This document shows, piece after piece, positions 12,085 to 22,421 of a DNA stretch of 64,000 nt (positions are counted from its first letter, which is position 1; each line of letters begins with the position of its first letter). Origin of the DNA: Boswellia sacra (Eukaryota > Streptophyta > Magnoliopsida > Sapindales > Burseraceae); assembly GCA_013180625.2 (NCBI GenBank), contig SNVD02009955.1, forward strand, positions 310,001 to 374,000, read 5' to 3'. Under the pieces are notes generated by a model. That model had not been told where the DNA came from and ran no database searches. It saw nothing but the letters and a program-made list of their open reading frames with translations. The position numbers and the translations under genes were made by a program.

Positions 12085-12650
12085 GATGTGGCTTTTAAAG
12101 GATATGAATCTGGTCAACTTTTGGTACGTTTGGTAATTGAAAACCAAAAGGAATGGATTCTTGACTTTAGTAGCTCATTCCATGTGTGTTCGTCTAAAGG
12201 ATGGTTTCAATCGTTGGACAATAAGGTGGAGGGAACTATTATCCTTGGTAACAACCAAGCTTGCAAGATAGCTGGGGTTAGCTCAATCAAAGTCAAGATG
12301 CTTGATGGCTGTAATTGTGTTCTCAATATGTGAGTTATGTCCCTGAGTTGAGAAAGAATTTGATATCTCTTGGTATGCTTGATGATCTAGGATATGTAAT
12401 CAAGATAGAGAATGGCTACATGAAAATCGTTAAAGATGTACTGACCGTTATGAAAGGCAAACTTAATAATGGTTCGTATTCTCTGATTAAGAGTGAAGAA
12501 GCATCTGCTGTTAGTAAAGGGAGAGAGCGATTTGGGCTTAAGGTGGAGCCTTTGGCAAATAAATTGATTCTTGATCTAAATACTAGTGGAATAGATGACG
12601 TACGACAAAAGACGTATGTGAAAAAAGTGTTGGAATGGTTTGGTAGATAG
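12085..12650 (+). pseudogene. pol: Copia protease / Gag-pre-integrase remnant fused to RT tail
   Basis: The protease region begins EWILDFSSSFHVCSSKGWF; the catalytic Asp-Ser-Gly of Copia proteases has become Asp-Phe-Ser. It runs on, with a frame break near 12330, through VPELRKNLISLGMLDDLGY, the conserved Gag-pre-integrase segment. After EEAS the sequence changes and ends VKKVLEWFGR, which matches the end of the reverse transcriptase. Integrase and nearly all of RT/RNase H are deleted. Confidence 0.78.
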
Positions 12651-12769
12651 TTAGCAAGTTAAAGCATTGCTTGGACTTGATCCAATTCAAATACACTTGA
12701 TGCCCCAAGGGGCTGGTGGAGAGCAGTAGATGAAATGAAGAAGGAAAGTTTAGAGTCAGATCACAAGTG

Positions 12770-12970
12770 TTTGTGTGCCAGTGCGAGGTGAGTTGCGCTC
12801 CCATGCGCGTCTGGCAGAAAAGTTGCACTCATGCACAATGTAGATTGTGCTCTCGCACAAGTCTAGTAGAAGAATGGCGCTTCTGCGCAACATCCGTGCA
12901 TTACAAAATGCTTTAGGCAGAAAGTTGGCACTTCTGCGCAATAGAGGTTACGCGACTGTGCAACGTAATG
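12770..12970 (+). repeat. Short imperfect repeats rich in CGCA/TGCGC
   Basis: About five imperfect units with cores such as CTTCTGCGCAAC, GTTGCACTCATGCACAATG and GTGCTCTCGCACAAG, each starting near GGCAGAAA or TAGAAGAA. Clearly more GC-rich than the rest of the Copia element. It lies just before the 3' LTR, in the place of the deleted pol end. Confidence 0.6.
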
Positions 12971-13033
12971 GAAAATGAATCCTTCTTCAACATGGAATCA
13001 ACAATGTTTGAAGACAAAAACAAGGATAAGAAT

Positions 13034-13780
13034 TTTTATATGTGTTTTTGACTTGTTAGAATATTAGGCAATATAGGATTTGTTTATAGATTAGAATTAA
13101 AAACAAATTGGAATTTGCATCAAACTAGGAAATTGAGTTTGAATGTAATTGGTTTTAATGAGGATAATCTAGGTTATTCATAGTTGGATAAAAAAACTGA
13201 AATATGAAGAGTTCTTATTGTATTTCTAGTCTAGAAATCATGGTTAGACTAGAAAAGAAACTCTTGTCCCTTATAAAGCCTTGTATTATGAGTAGAAAAA
13301 AAAGGGAGACACACAACACAATACATAGCAAGTTGTACAGGAGAGAAGACTGTAATAAATGTTTTAGGAGCCCTGGGAGACTGTAAGGATGGCAACGTTT
13401 TGGCTGATCTTGGAAGCTACAGTTTGGGATTGTAAATCGTGAGTATAGATCTGGTACCTGTGGAAGTTATTCTTTGTTAGTCTTTCCTTGGAGGCATATA
13501 TTGAAGATTGGTGGTTATCTTGGTGTATATACATAGGGAGGCTATACGGTTAAATCCTTGTTTTTGCTGTTGATATTCTTGTGATTGTCCTTTATTGTTA
13601 ATTGGAATAAAGCTCCAATTGAGATCTGCAAAGTGGACGTAGGCTTGATTGGTCGAACCACTATAAATCTAGTGTTCCTATCTTCTTTATTCTCTTGTTT
13701 GTTCCCTTGCTTGTGGTTTGATTATAATTTTGTCAATATCTTAGACTAAACACTTCTACAAAAAGCCAAAATTCACGACA
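13034..13780 (+). repeat. 3' LTR of the Copia element
   Basis: 747 bp, co-linear with 6052-6797 and ending CACGACA before the ATTGA duplication. The first dinucleotide has changed from TG to TT. Confidence 0.88.
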
Positions 13781-13815
13781 ATTGAATATAAGTTTGCTTT
13801 TTATCTTTTCTATAG

Positions 13816-13966
13816 GTTATAACCCTGGATATGGGTCTTCTTGTTGCTGGAACAAAATATTGTGGAGAATTTGAAGAAAGATTGAAGAAATTAATGGAGG
13901 AAATTAAACAGAGTGATGAAAGTATTCTTTTTATTGATGAGGGGCATACCTCAATTGGAGCAGGAA
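13816..13966 (+). pseudogene. clpC: ClpC, captured AAA+ exon (first part, Walker B)
   Basis: After the acceptor TATAG the frame reads [20 protein letters not shown] and continues to [15 protein letters not shown]. This is the middle of the ClpC first ATPase domain with the Walker B aspartate-glutamate present. Differences from the family include Cys for Arg in the [11 protein letters not shown] motif, Gly for Val after the Walker B acidic pair and Ser for Leu shortly after. The exon is cut by the Gypsy element (TSD CTCCT, 13967-13971) and resumes at 23689. Confidence 0.88.
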
Positions 13967-13971
13967 CTCCT

Positions 13972-15387
13972 TGAAGCATTCAAAACTAGCAAGTATATTA
14001 GTCGCCCAAGTAATAAATTGATGAGTAAGATATTGTTCCTACAAGAATTGTTTCTAATTAAATTTGTTATTTTACAGCAACAGTAAACTACATGGGGGGG
14101 GGGGGGGGGGGGGTGGGTTTTGTTGAATGATTAATTAAACAAAATACGAAGGCAAATGAAGAATAACACAACACAAGGTTAAATGGAGTGAAAATAAGAG
14201 AAACTTGGTTAAGGGATCATTCTCTGCCACAAGATATGAATTTGAGAATTAACCATAGAATTGTCATCCAATTACACCATTGAAATTATCAACCGGAGAT
14301 AATAACAAGCTCTGTTACCCCAATCTTTCTTTACTTTGTTGTTAAATAAAACAAGCTCTTCATTTAATCTCTATCCATTAAACAACCCAGAATAAGCTCT
14401 CTAAATTTAATTCAGTGGAAGCATTACGATAAGAAAGATAGGTTGATCTAAGCAATAAACACACAAGCTCGGATTATTTAACTTAGGTTCTATTCTCCAA
14501 TTGCAATATCTGATCATAATTTTTCCACTAAGGATTAGAAATTTAAGACAATTATGGATTAGATTTCTACTCTAGCAATAGACAACAACCATATCCTATT
14601 TAGTTGGCCACCTAAATACAATCAACAAGCAATCATAAGCATTAGATATGGGAAAATACTAGCAACTTCAATTAGAGAATTGGATAACAATTTCTTGCAC
14701 AATCAACTCACAAAAACCATATCAAGGGCTTTGAAATCACCCTCAATCAAATCAGATTTAGTTACACATGTTCAAAAACATCATGAATACAATACAACAT
14801 AGAGAAATTCCAGAGATGAGAGAAAAACTTAGCAAATCCTTGGCAAATCTCCTTAGGATTGTAGTTCTTCCTCTTTCCAAGCCTTCTTTCTCCTTCAAGA
14901 ACTCCAAGAGATGAGAGAAATCCAGAGAGACAGCCTCCCACATGTTCTCCCCTCTTCTGGTTATCAAAATAAAACCCTAAAATATGTTTATATACTCTGC
15001 TACAGTAACATACTACAGTATCCCGTATAATAACATGCTACAGTGATTTGTGGAATTACAATTATAGACTTCTCACACCATTTTGATCATAACTTTTCGT
15101 ACACAAAATGGATTCATAAACCGTAAATTTCTCTAGAAAATAGACTTCGAGAGCTTTCCAATGGTATATAGCATGTCATCTGGCTCATTGTATATCAATA
15201 CAATTAAATCCAAGAAGTTTGTTGACTAATAGAGGTGAAAATGAAGGGTTTTACTCCAATTTTGTGGGAGTTCCTCCAAAACTCTTACAAACATCAAAAC
15301 CACACAAAAACATAAAAATACCAAGGAATATAGCAAAGAAACATAGACAAATTGATATGAAAATGATATATAAATAGACACCTATCA
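13972..15387 (-). repeat. 3' LTR of Gypsy element 1
   Basis: 1,416 bp, about 150 bp longer than the other LTR because it keeps a stretch (about 14025-14200) containing a 20-base G run. Confidence 0.88.
14094..14113. repeat. Poly-G run in the LTR
   Basis: Twenty consecutive G, followed by TGGG. It lies only in the longer LTR. The length may be unreliable in sequencing. Confidence 0.9.
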
Positions 15388-15420
15388 AATTCCCCCACAC
15401 TTAGACTTTGCTAGTCCTCG
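15388..15420 (-). promoter_or_regulatory. Polypurine tract of Gypsy element 1
   Basis: On the minus strand, GGACTAGCAAAGTCTAAGTG is followed by TGGGGGAATT and the 3' LTR. The G-run next to the LTR is the expected plus-strand primer. Gypsy element 2 has GGGACTAGCAATAAGC in the same place. Confidence 0.85.
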
Positions 15421-17396
15421 AGCAACTAAAACAATATGAAAACAAAACTAAATCTAAATAGAATCAAAGAAAAAATTAAAACACACAAATGCTTCAACTT
15501 GCAAATAGGCCTCAAAGATTGTACTTAATTATAACCCAAGGAAAACTTCAAAATTATTCTTTTGATCAAGAATTTCTTCACAAATATTAGTTTCGCTCTA
15601 CTTCAATTCCTTAAGTGTGTGTGTGTGTAGAGCCATTCTCACCTAATCACTTGTAACCTGGATGAGTTTATGCATAAAAATGAATCATATTTAATAGTGA
15701 AGATGTGCATATAACTGAACTCCATAGGCTTGCTTTTCAAGTCACTCTTCACTAATGTAGACAATCACAACACTAAGGATCAAGTAGGCTTTATCAAGCT
15801 TGTAACGTTTGGCTTGGGTGAAGGTATGATAAAAGATAATAATTTGGCTTAAATCACCCATAAACACATAAATCATTCAAGACTATGTAGAGCTCAATCC
15901 CATAACATAAAAAAATTCAATTCACCAGGTCACTCTCCCAAACTTATTTAGAACACTCAAACTTTTTTTTCTTTTTTTTTGTATAAAACAAAAGAAACTA
16001 CACCCCCACACTTTGTTGTTTCATTCTTTTAAAGAACGCTTAAGGGTATAGATCTCTTTTTCTCCTTTTTTTTCTTTTTTTTCATTTTTTTTAACTACAC
16101 TTCCCCTTCCCCACACTTAAACAATACATTGTCCTCAATGTTTAAGTACGTGGAAGATAAGTACAGATTTTTTTTTTTTTTTACAAACACAATAGAACTC
16201 ACTTTCATTGCTTATGACACAACCCGACCTCCTTTAACTTCCCAAAACTATAACATAGCTCAAAATGGAATCGTGAATGATCTACATGCTCATAGGTAAG
16301 GGATAAACTATTTGAAAAAAATTTATTTGAGGTTAGGAAATCTTTTAGTGAGTTAACAAGGAAAAAGGCTTACAAAGGCTCAAAGGAGTAACTAGGGATC
16401 AATTTCAGTCAAGGTTGGCTATTAAGGCTCAAACGGTCCAAAGATGGCCTAAATCATTTCCCTAATGTTGCACAGTCTAGAATTTCACCTCAAGTGACTA
16501 TCAAACAAGTTCTAGAATTCATTGAAATCTAAAGAAACACTTAAATTGCATAAACCTTCTCTAAGTAAACAAATAACTCAGTGATAATGGCTCAGTGCTC
16601 AATGTTGCGCAAGGAATCAAAGGCAAAGCAAAAACCAATAAACATTTCAAGCACATAGATCCATGTATCATTTATCATTTTCCAAGATTTATTCTCAATT
16701 CAATCATTGCCTTATCATCAACCCACAAAATGCAAGAAAAGAGGTACGTGGCGTTGTTAGACCTGAGTCAAGATTGTCTATTTCAACAATCCTTAGGACC
16801 AGTAGTCCAATGACTTAAGGTTTCTAGCCTATATACCTTTATTATGAATGAACAAAACAAGAAACAAGACGCTTCAAACAATAGTATATAAACAAACGAC
16901 ATATTTATTTAAGTAGAATGCATTTCAAGGGTTAAAGAAACCCCATATTCTGCCATTCTCAAGTTTTTCCACAATTTTTTCTTTTGAATTGGAACTGATA
17001 AAGGCAAAAAAATACATAACAACTCTAAATTACATAAAACTAAACTTATAAAATAACAAAGTCCAACAGTCAGTAAACAAAAACAAGTTAGTTAGTACGG
17101 GTCTAAAAAGTTAGAAGTTAGCCTCCTTATTCAGCCATTATGGATTAAAGAGATCCAGAATGCATTTCAAGAGGACTTGAACTTTCTAAGCCACTACTGT
17201 AAAAGACAAGATTAGAAAATATTACCTGGGGCGAAAGGAATAACCTGAAAAATCTCAAAAGAAATAACATGAAAAATATCAAATAAACACAATAAAACGA
17301 AAGCAAACAAAAGTTAAGCAAACTAGCAGATTAAGATTACAGTTGGATCGTCAAATCCAGTTTACGTCTTTTACTGCCTTCCGCAAACCAATCTAT
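15421..17396 (-). other. Non-coding 3' tail of Gypsy element 1
   Basis: About 2 kb between the LOG stop and the polypurine tract with no convincing gene. It includes T-rich runs, a G-rich/dyad motif at 16099-16146, and passages around CAGAATGCATTTCAAGAGGA (17155-17174) that recur in Gypsy element 2 (27736-27755). Confidence 0.6.
16099..16146 (-). promoter_or_regulatory. Conserved dyad plus purine run in the 3' tail
   Basis: On the minus strand ACTTAAACATTGAGGACAAT leads into GTATTGTTTAAGT and then a purine run GTGGGGAAGGGGAAG. The inner ACATTG-AGGA-CAATGT and outer ACTTAAACA/TGTTTAAGT are nested inverted repeats. Gypsy element 2 keeps the inner stem and the G-run (27847-27890). It could be a second polypurine primer site, an RNA hairpin or a 3'-end signal; the sequence does not decide. 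Confidence 0.6.
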
Positions 17397-17981
17397 CTAA
17401 GCTAGATCAGGCAGATAGATAAATTTTTGTAGCTTGTCAATCAACTCCTCTGCAGTTGAAGCTGTAACCAGGATTTGCCTTGCCGACTGTAAGATGAAGT
17501 TTTGTTCTACAGCTTGATCAAGAAAAGACAACAAACCATTAAAAAAATGATTGACATTCAACAAACCAATGGGTTTTCGATGGATGTTTAGCTGTGCCCA
17601 AGATGTGATTTGAAATAATTCCTCTATTATACCATAACCACCAGGCAAAGCTATAAATGTATCAGAGTTAGAAAGCATATGGGCAATACGCTCATGCATG
17701 CTTGAGACTTGTAACTTTTCCCCCATTGTGTTGCCTATGATATGTCGTACAGCTAATGGTTTAAGGATAATGCCGAGCACTTGGCTCCCTCCTAAGGTTG
17801 CAGCTTTTGACACACACCCCATTAACCCAAGGCTACCCCCTCCATAAACCAAATGAATACGCCTCTCAGCTAAGACTCTGCCAAGATCAAGAGTTGCTGC
17901 TGTAAACTCTCCATCTTTACCAAATTGAGATCCATAAAATACACATATATTTTGGAATTGCCGAATTGGTGTTTTCTCCAT
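17397..17981 (-). CDS. LOG-like cytokinin riboside 5'-monophosphate phosphoribohydrolase
   Basis: A complete 194-codon frame, close to the size of plant LOG proteins. LOG enzymes release active cytokinin base from the riboside monophosphate. Visible features: ICVFYGSQFGKDGEF near the start; the nucleotide-binding VYGGGSLGLMG (around residue 46); MHERIAHM with the conserved arginine; and PGGYGIIEE, the family signature PGGYGTxEE with Ile for Thr and the catalytic glutamates kept; then LLNV..F.N.LLSFLDQAV. It lies between the small basic-protein gene and the 3' tail of Gypsy element 1, on the coding strand of the element. No intron is seen, unlike plant LOG genes, which fits acquisition through RNA. 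Tyr-Gly-Ser-Gln replaces the usual Cys-Gly-Ser-Ser, a change shared with the copy in element 2. Activity is plausible but unproven. Confidence 0.9.
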   Translation of the reverse strand: MEKTPIRQFQNICVFYGSQFGKDGEFTAATLDLGRVLAERRIHLVYGGGSLGLMGCVSKAATLGGSQVLGIILKPLAVRHIIGNTMGEKLQVSSMHERIAHMLSNSDTFIALPGGYGIIEELFQITSWAQLNIHRKPIGLLNVNHFFNGLLSFLDQAVEQNFILQSARQILVTASTAEELIDKLQKFIYLPDLA

Positions 17982-18119
17982 TTCTACAAGTGCTCTAATC
18001 TTGTGTAAGACAATGATGCACGTTAGGTGTTATGTTTTTCAAGGGACAAAAAAGAGGTTATAATAATGACATTTGAAAATATGGAGAATAGACGGATGCA
18101 CATGTAAAACTCTTAGATT

Positions 18120-18310
18120 TGACACATGGGAACATGATTTCGGTGGGGGTTACTCGATGCATATTTATCACTTCAAGATCTAAAAAATTGAGCTATGCTT
18201 TCGGCGGGGGTTGACAAAACCTCCACACTTGTCTCCCACGTGAAGCATGAAAAATTGAGATATGCTTTCGACGGAGGTTGACAAAACCTCTACACTTGTC
18301 TCCCATGTGT
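18120..18310. repeat. 67-bp tandem duplication upstream of the LOG gene
   Basis: ATTGAG(C/A)TATGCTTTCG followed by GGTTGACAAAACCTC and TGTCTCCCA(C/T)GTG occurs twice, the anchors at 18187 and 18254. A third, partial copy precedes them (GATTTCGGTGGGGGTTACTC, 18137). It lies in the gap between the small basic-protein gene and LOG, where a promoter for LOG would be. Confidence 0.8.
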
Positions 18311-18530
18311 GCTTAGGTAGTCATACAGTTTGTCAAAAAGGAAAACTTGAAATTAAAACAAACAAAATCAACAAATAACAACAACACAAAGACAACACTA
18401 ATAATCAAATCAAACAAAACAAGAAAAAATAAATTTCAACAATAATAACACACATTCAAATATACAAGGAGTTGTGATTGTGGCTCACATCTTTCTCTGG
18501 TTTTACATCTAGTAACGGCTGAAACGCCTT

Positions 18531-19081
18531 CTATGAGTCGGAGATTTGCTTCCCATCCATTTTTCTTATGAACTGGCAAACATGGTCTTTTTAGTCAGAT
18601 TCCCTAGACTATAACGCTGCAGTTCATCACGAAATTGTGTCCATAGTTAATCAATTCAAGCTAAACAAGTCCACAAGAATATGACTCAAGAGTTAATAAA
18701 ACATTATCCAGAGACTCATTTCTCAGACCATTCTATGAACAAAAGTTTATCTTCTCTATTCCTGGACACAAAACCTAATGATCGACAACTTTGGTTATAA
18801 TTCCATCGAGCACATTTATAACAAACTTGTAACCTCTTTGCACTTCACCTCTTGGCATAGTAGCTCTTTCCTAGATCAGGCATGTATTTTGCGAGATTAA
18901 TATCAGGCTCATCGAACAATCTTACCTTGGCTTCGATAAGCCACCAGATATCGGCAGGCTTTTTTACAAGCATCAACATCCAAAGTCTAGTCATCCGTAC
19001 TTTATAAATTTTGAAGACAACATTTTGAGGAAGTGAAGGGAAATATTTACGAAGGTTTGACAGAAAGATATCGGCATCCAT
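18531..19081 (-). pseudogene. Small basic Cys-containing protein, plant-virus NABP-like (element 1)
   Basis: Starts MDADIFLSNLRKYFPSLPQN, continues with IWWLIEAKV and GKSYYAKR, then hits TGA (18845). Downstream in the same frame a basic stretch SAKRLQVCYKC is recognisable, then further stops and a frame change; the last peptide VCQFIRKMDGKQISDS before TAG (18531) is conserved in element 2. The arrangement of a Ser/Tyr-Ala-Lys-rich basic patch directly before a Cys-x2-Cys recalls the nucleic-acid-binding proteins of carla-like plant viruses. I infer RNA/DNA binding; homology to the viral family is a proposal. Degenerate here. Confidence 0.6.
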
Positions 19082-19419
19082 TGAAGAGGAGAAAAGGAAA
19101 GATATTACTGATAATGCGATTGAGTCTATTCTTCTTCAAGATATGCACGCTTCAAACCTTTAGGCAATGGCTTCAGTTCTCATTTAGGTGTTTCCTCAAG
19201 CTGTTGCACAAATGAGCTTAAAGCACAGAATAATCAAATTAAACACAAGAAAAGAAAAGAAAAGAAAAGAAAAGAAAATAAAGACACATAAAAGAAATAA
19301 AAACACAATAGCAAACAAAAGTAAAAGATAAACAACGAAGCAAATGAGATAGATGGCAAAGAGAGATAAAACCTGATCAATTATGATGGCCCATGGGAGG
19401 AATCTCCTTGAGACACAAA

Positions 19420-19516
19420 AATTGATCATTACTACCTTCTTTTCTTATTCTTTTATTATTATTATTATTTTCAAAAATATTAGGTTGCCTCCCAATAAGA
19501 GCTTGGTTTAACGTCC
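19420..19516 (-). other. Pol deletion junction in Gypsy element 1
   Basis: On the minus strand the pol frame stops right after LNPPMM-E and the sequence becomes GAGGACGTTAAACCAAGCTC...GGGAGGCAACCTAA, wording typical of the post-pol region of plant Gypsy elements. Reverse transcriptase, RNase H and integrase (several kb) have been removed at this point. Confidence 0.65.
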
Positions 19517-20674
19517 TCAGCCTGATGTTGGTTCCATCATGGGAGGATTCAATCTCTGCTGTGCTTCTCTAATAGGCTTGGATCCTTCTTCTAACAAGAT
19601 ACAGTGCATGCATATGGTTGGGCCTTTGATGTCAGCAATTGTCCACCTAATAGTTGTTTTGTGATCTCTAAGTACTCGGACACATTTTTCTTCTTGTAGT
19701 GGTGCAAGGCCCTTTGCCATTATGACCGGTAAAGTATCTTTCTCACCCAAGAATACATACTTCGAATGATCTGGAAGAGGCTTAAGCTCCAAGGTAGGGG
19801 CTTTCATCACAGAAGGAAGAAATTTCTCATTAGATAAAGGAAATTCAATGTACGAAACATCATACCTGTTTGTGGTTATAGCTATAGTCTCATCTAAGCT
19901 TGCCACAGCTTCCTCTATTTCTTTGGACACTTATATCAACCTTCTTGGTTGTTTGGAATTTTTTGTCCCTATGTGCTCACTAATAGCCACTTCTAATCCA
20001 TCCTTGCGAGTTAACTCAAAATGTTGTTGTGTCAAAGAATCAATAATATCAACTGCAAAAATAGAATGCAAGTCACTAGGGTACCTTATTGGCTCAAAAA
20101 TATTGAAACGGATCACCTCGCCATCAAACTCCATGGTGAGATTGCCATCATGAACATCAATCTTGTTTTAGGCAGTTTTCAAGAACGGTCTCCCTAAAAG
20201 AATCGGTGTTGGATTAGGAGATGTCTCATTGTCCATTTCAAGGACATAAAAGTCTGCTGGGAAAACCAATTGATTCACCTGCACAAGCACATCTTCCACA
20301 ACTCCCTTGGGATATGCTTTAGAACGATCAACAAGTTGAATGGTAATACCAGTTTCCACAAGGGGTCTAAGATTCAAAGAAGCATAAATAGAATATGGCA
20401 AGACATTAATAGATGCTCCTAAATCTAACATAGCTCTTTCAAACTTGGTATTACCAATGGTGCATAGAATGGTAAATTTACCTGGATCTTTACACTTTGG
20501 AGGAATTTTTCTTTGTAGTACGGCTGAAACATTTTCCCCCACACTTACTTTCTCATTTCCTTTCAATTTTCTCTTATTGGTGCATAACTCCTTTAGAAAT
20601 TTTACATAATGAGGTACCTGTTTGATAGCATCCAAAAGTGGTATATTTACCTTGATCTTGTAAAAAGTCTCCAA
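19517..20674 (-). pseudogene. pol: Gypsy element 1 protease and start of pol
   Basis: Three consecutive frame pieces (20168-20674, 19931-20134, 19517-19930). The first contains the retropepsin motif LDLGASINVLPYSIY and ILLGRPFLKTA. The last contains LELKPLPDHSKYVFLGEKDT, the linker that leads into reverse transcriptase, and ends at LNPPMM. Protease would mature Gag-Pol. Stops between the pieces show decay, and the catalytic RT domain is absent. Confidence 0.88.
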
Positions 20675-20930
20675 GATTTCCTGTTCTTGTTCCTCCTTCT
20701 TTGATTTTGCAAATCTGCTAGGTAAAGGTGTAGGAGTAACATAAGACAGAATAGGAGTTTTAAGATTAACTTAGAAGATGATGTTTTGTTCATGGTGGAA
20801 GTGGTGTCATCCCCTTCATTAGATTGTGACTTTTCGATGGGATCTCTTATTGCTTTCCACTTCTCAAAGTTATCACGCTAGCATTCTCTTTTGGATTGAT
20901 CACTGTTTGAGAAGGTAATTTTCCTGAGCC

Positions 20931-22306
20931 TTAACCCTCAAATTTGCTCATGCTAGTAGCCCATTGTTCCATTTGATTTTCCAGGTTTTGGATACTTGCC
21001 CTAGTTTCCTGCTGAAATTGCATTATGTTAGTAGCAAGTGCTTTAACAATGTCCTGGAGAGACATACCTGAGTTTTGTGGAGCTGGTTGTGGAGCTGGTT
21101 GTGGTGCTGGCTGTGGTACTGGTGGTGGTTGCGTTTGAAATGGTTGCTGCACTCTTGGTTGATTGGCCGATTTAGTATGGCATTTGGAGCGATTGGTTGA
21201 CAATTCCCATAACTAAAATTGGGATGAGCTCTCCATCCGGCATTGTAAGTATTAGAGAAGGGGTCATACCTTTGCCTTGGTTGTCCTGGAAATCCACCCA
21301 TGGCATTGGCTTGTTCCGTATCTCCTTCTTGCAAAGTTGGACACATGTTGGTTGGATGCTCCATGGTAGAACATACACCACATGCATAAGATTTCTGCAT
21401 ATGTCCTACAATCATTTTGTTTACAAGAGAGGTAAGCTCAAAAAGTTGTTATTCAATGTTCGGAGTACTTACCTCATTTACTCTCTTTGGTAGTTGTGGC
21501 TCAAATCGGCTACTGAATTGTTGAGAGTTCGATGCCATGACACCAATCAAATGTATTGCAGCTTCCGATGTTTTATTAACTAGTGCTCCACCGCTAGCAG
21601 TATCAATCATACTCCTATCCATTGGTAGGAGACCCTCATAGAAATATTAAATAAGGAGTCCATCACTAATTTGGTGGTTTGGACAGCTAGCACATAACTT
21701 TTTAAATCTCTCCCAATATTCATAAAGTAGTTCTCCATTGTGTTGTCAAATGCCACAAATGTCTTTTCTAATGTTTGTAGCTTTCGAGGTGGGAAACTAT
21801 TTCTCTAAAAAGAGTTTACTTATCTCATTCCACGGGGTGATGGTACCCAGTGGTAGATAGTATAGCCAATCTTTCGTCGAATCTGCTAATGAGAATGGGA
21901 AAGCTCTCAATTTTATTTACTCCTCAGACACGCCATTTGGCTTCATACTTGAGCATACCACATGAAATTCTCTAAGGTATTTGATAGGATACTTTCCTTC
22001 AAAACCATAAAATGTAGGCAAGAGATGAATTAGTCCATATTTAAGCTCAAATTCTACCTCAAGGTTGGGATTTATGCATAGCGGTTGTTGATCAATAATT
22101 GGAGCCGCTAACTCCTTAAGAGTCTGATTGTTTTGCATCACCATTACTTCTAGTTCAGATTTGATTGAACTACAAGAAGATGGAAGGGAAGTATGTCGTG
22201 CAAGGTCAAATTCTGGAGGTGGAGTTGAAATTGACCGATTTTGTTTCGAGGATTCGAGAAACTCCTTAATTCGCTTAAGTCGTTGGTCCGTTTCTCCCTC
22301 GGACAT
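20931..22306 (-). pseudogene. gag: Gypsy element 1 Gag
   Basis: Starts at ATG 22306 (MSEGETDQRLKRIKEFLESS) and contains the Gag fold segment HLLPTFYGFEGKYPIKYLRE, then in-frame TAA at 21917 and further stops near 21800. The later part has a zinc knuckle ACGVCSTMEHPTNMC (Cys-x2-Cys-x4-His-x4-Cys) and a Pro/Gln-rich tail of PQPAP repeats (about 21065-21130). Clearly homologous to, but much diverged from, the Gag of element 2. Confidence 0.88.
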
Positions 22307-22395
22307 AAAAACCTAAACACAAACAATAAAAAAAATATATAAAAATCAAGAATCAACAGTAAAAATAAAATAACAAATCGATTAGAAATTAAATC

Positions 22396-22420
22396 AATCC
22401 CCGATAACGGCGCAAAAAAC
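22396..22420 (-). promoter_or_regulatory. Primer-binding site, tRNA-Asp type (element 1)
   Basis: On the minus strand, just after the 5' LTR, TTGCGCCGTTATCGGGGATT matches the 3' end complement of tRNA-Asp with a few mismatches. Confidence 0.8.
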
Positions 22421-22421
22421 T

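Larger units (their letters stand above)
6052..13780 (+). mobile_element. Deleted Ty1/Copia retrotransposon, split by a CACTA element
   Basis: Two direct LTRs (6052-6797 and 13034-13780) are flanked by the 5-bp duplication ATTGA (6047-6051; 13781-13785). A tRNA-Met-type primer site, TGGTATCAGAGC, follows the left LTR. Without the inserted CACTA (7119-11649) the element is about 3.2 kb, so most of pol is missing: gag, zinc knuckle, degenerate protease and a Gag-pre-integrase stretch are followed by a scrap of the reverse transcriptase end. It sits in an intron-like part of the captured ClpC gene. Confidence 0.9.

Noticed and set aside
19196..19429. Hydrophobic open frame that could be an env-like membrane protein in Gypsy element 1
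   Set aside because: It is low-complexity A/T-rich DNA next to the pol deletion junction, with no counterpart in element 2.
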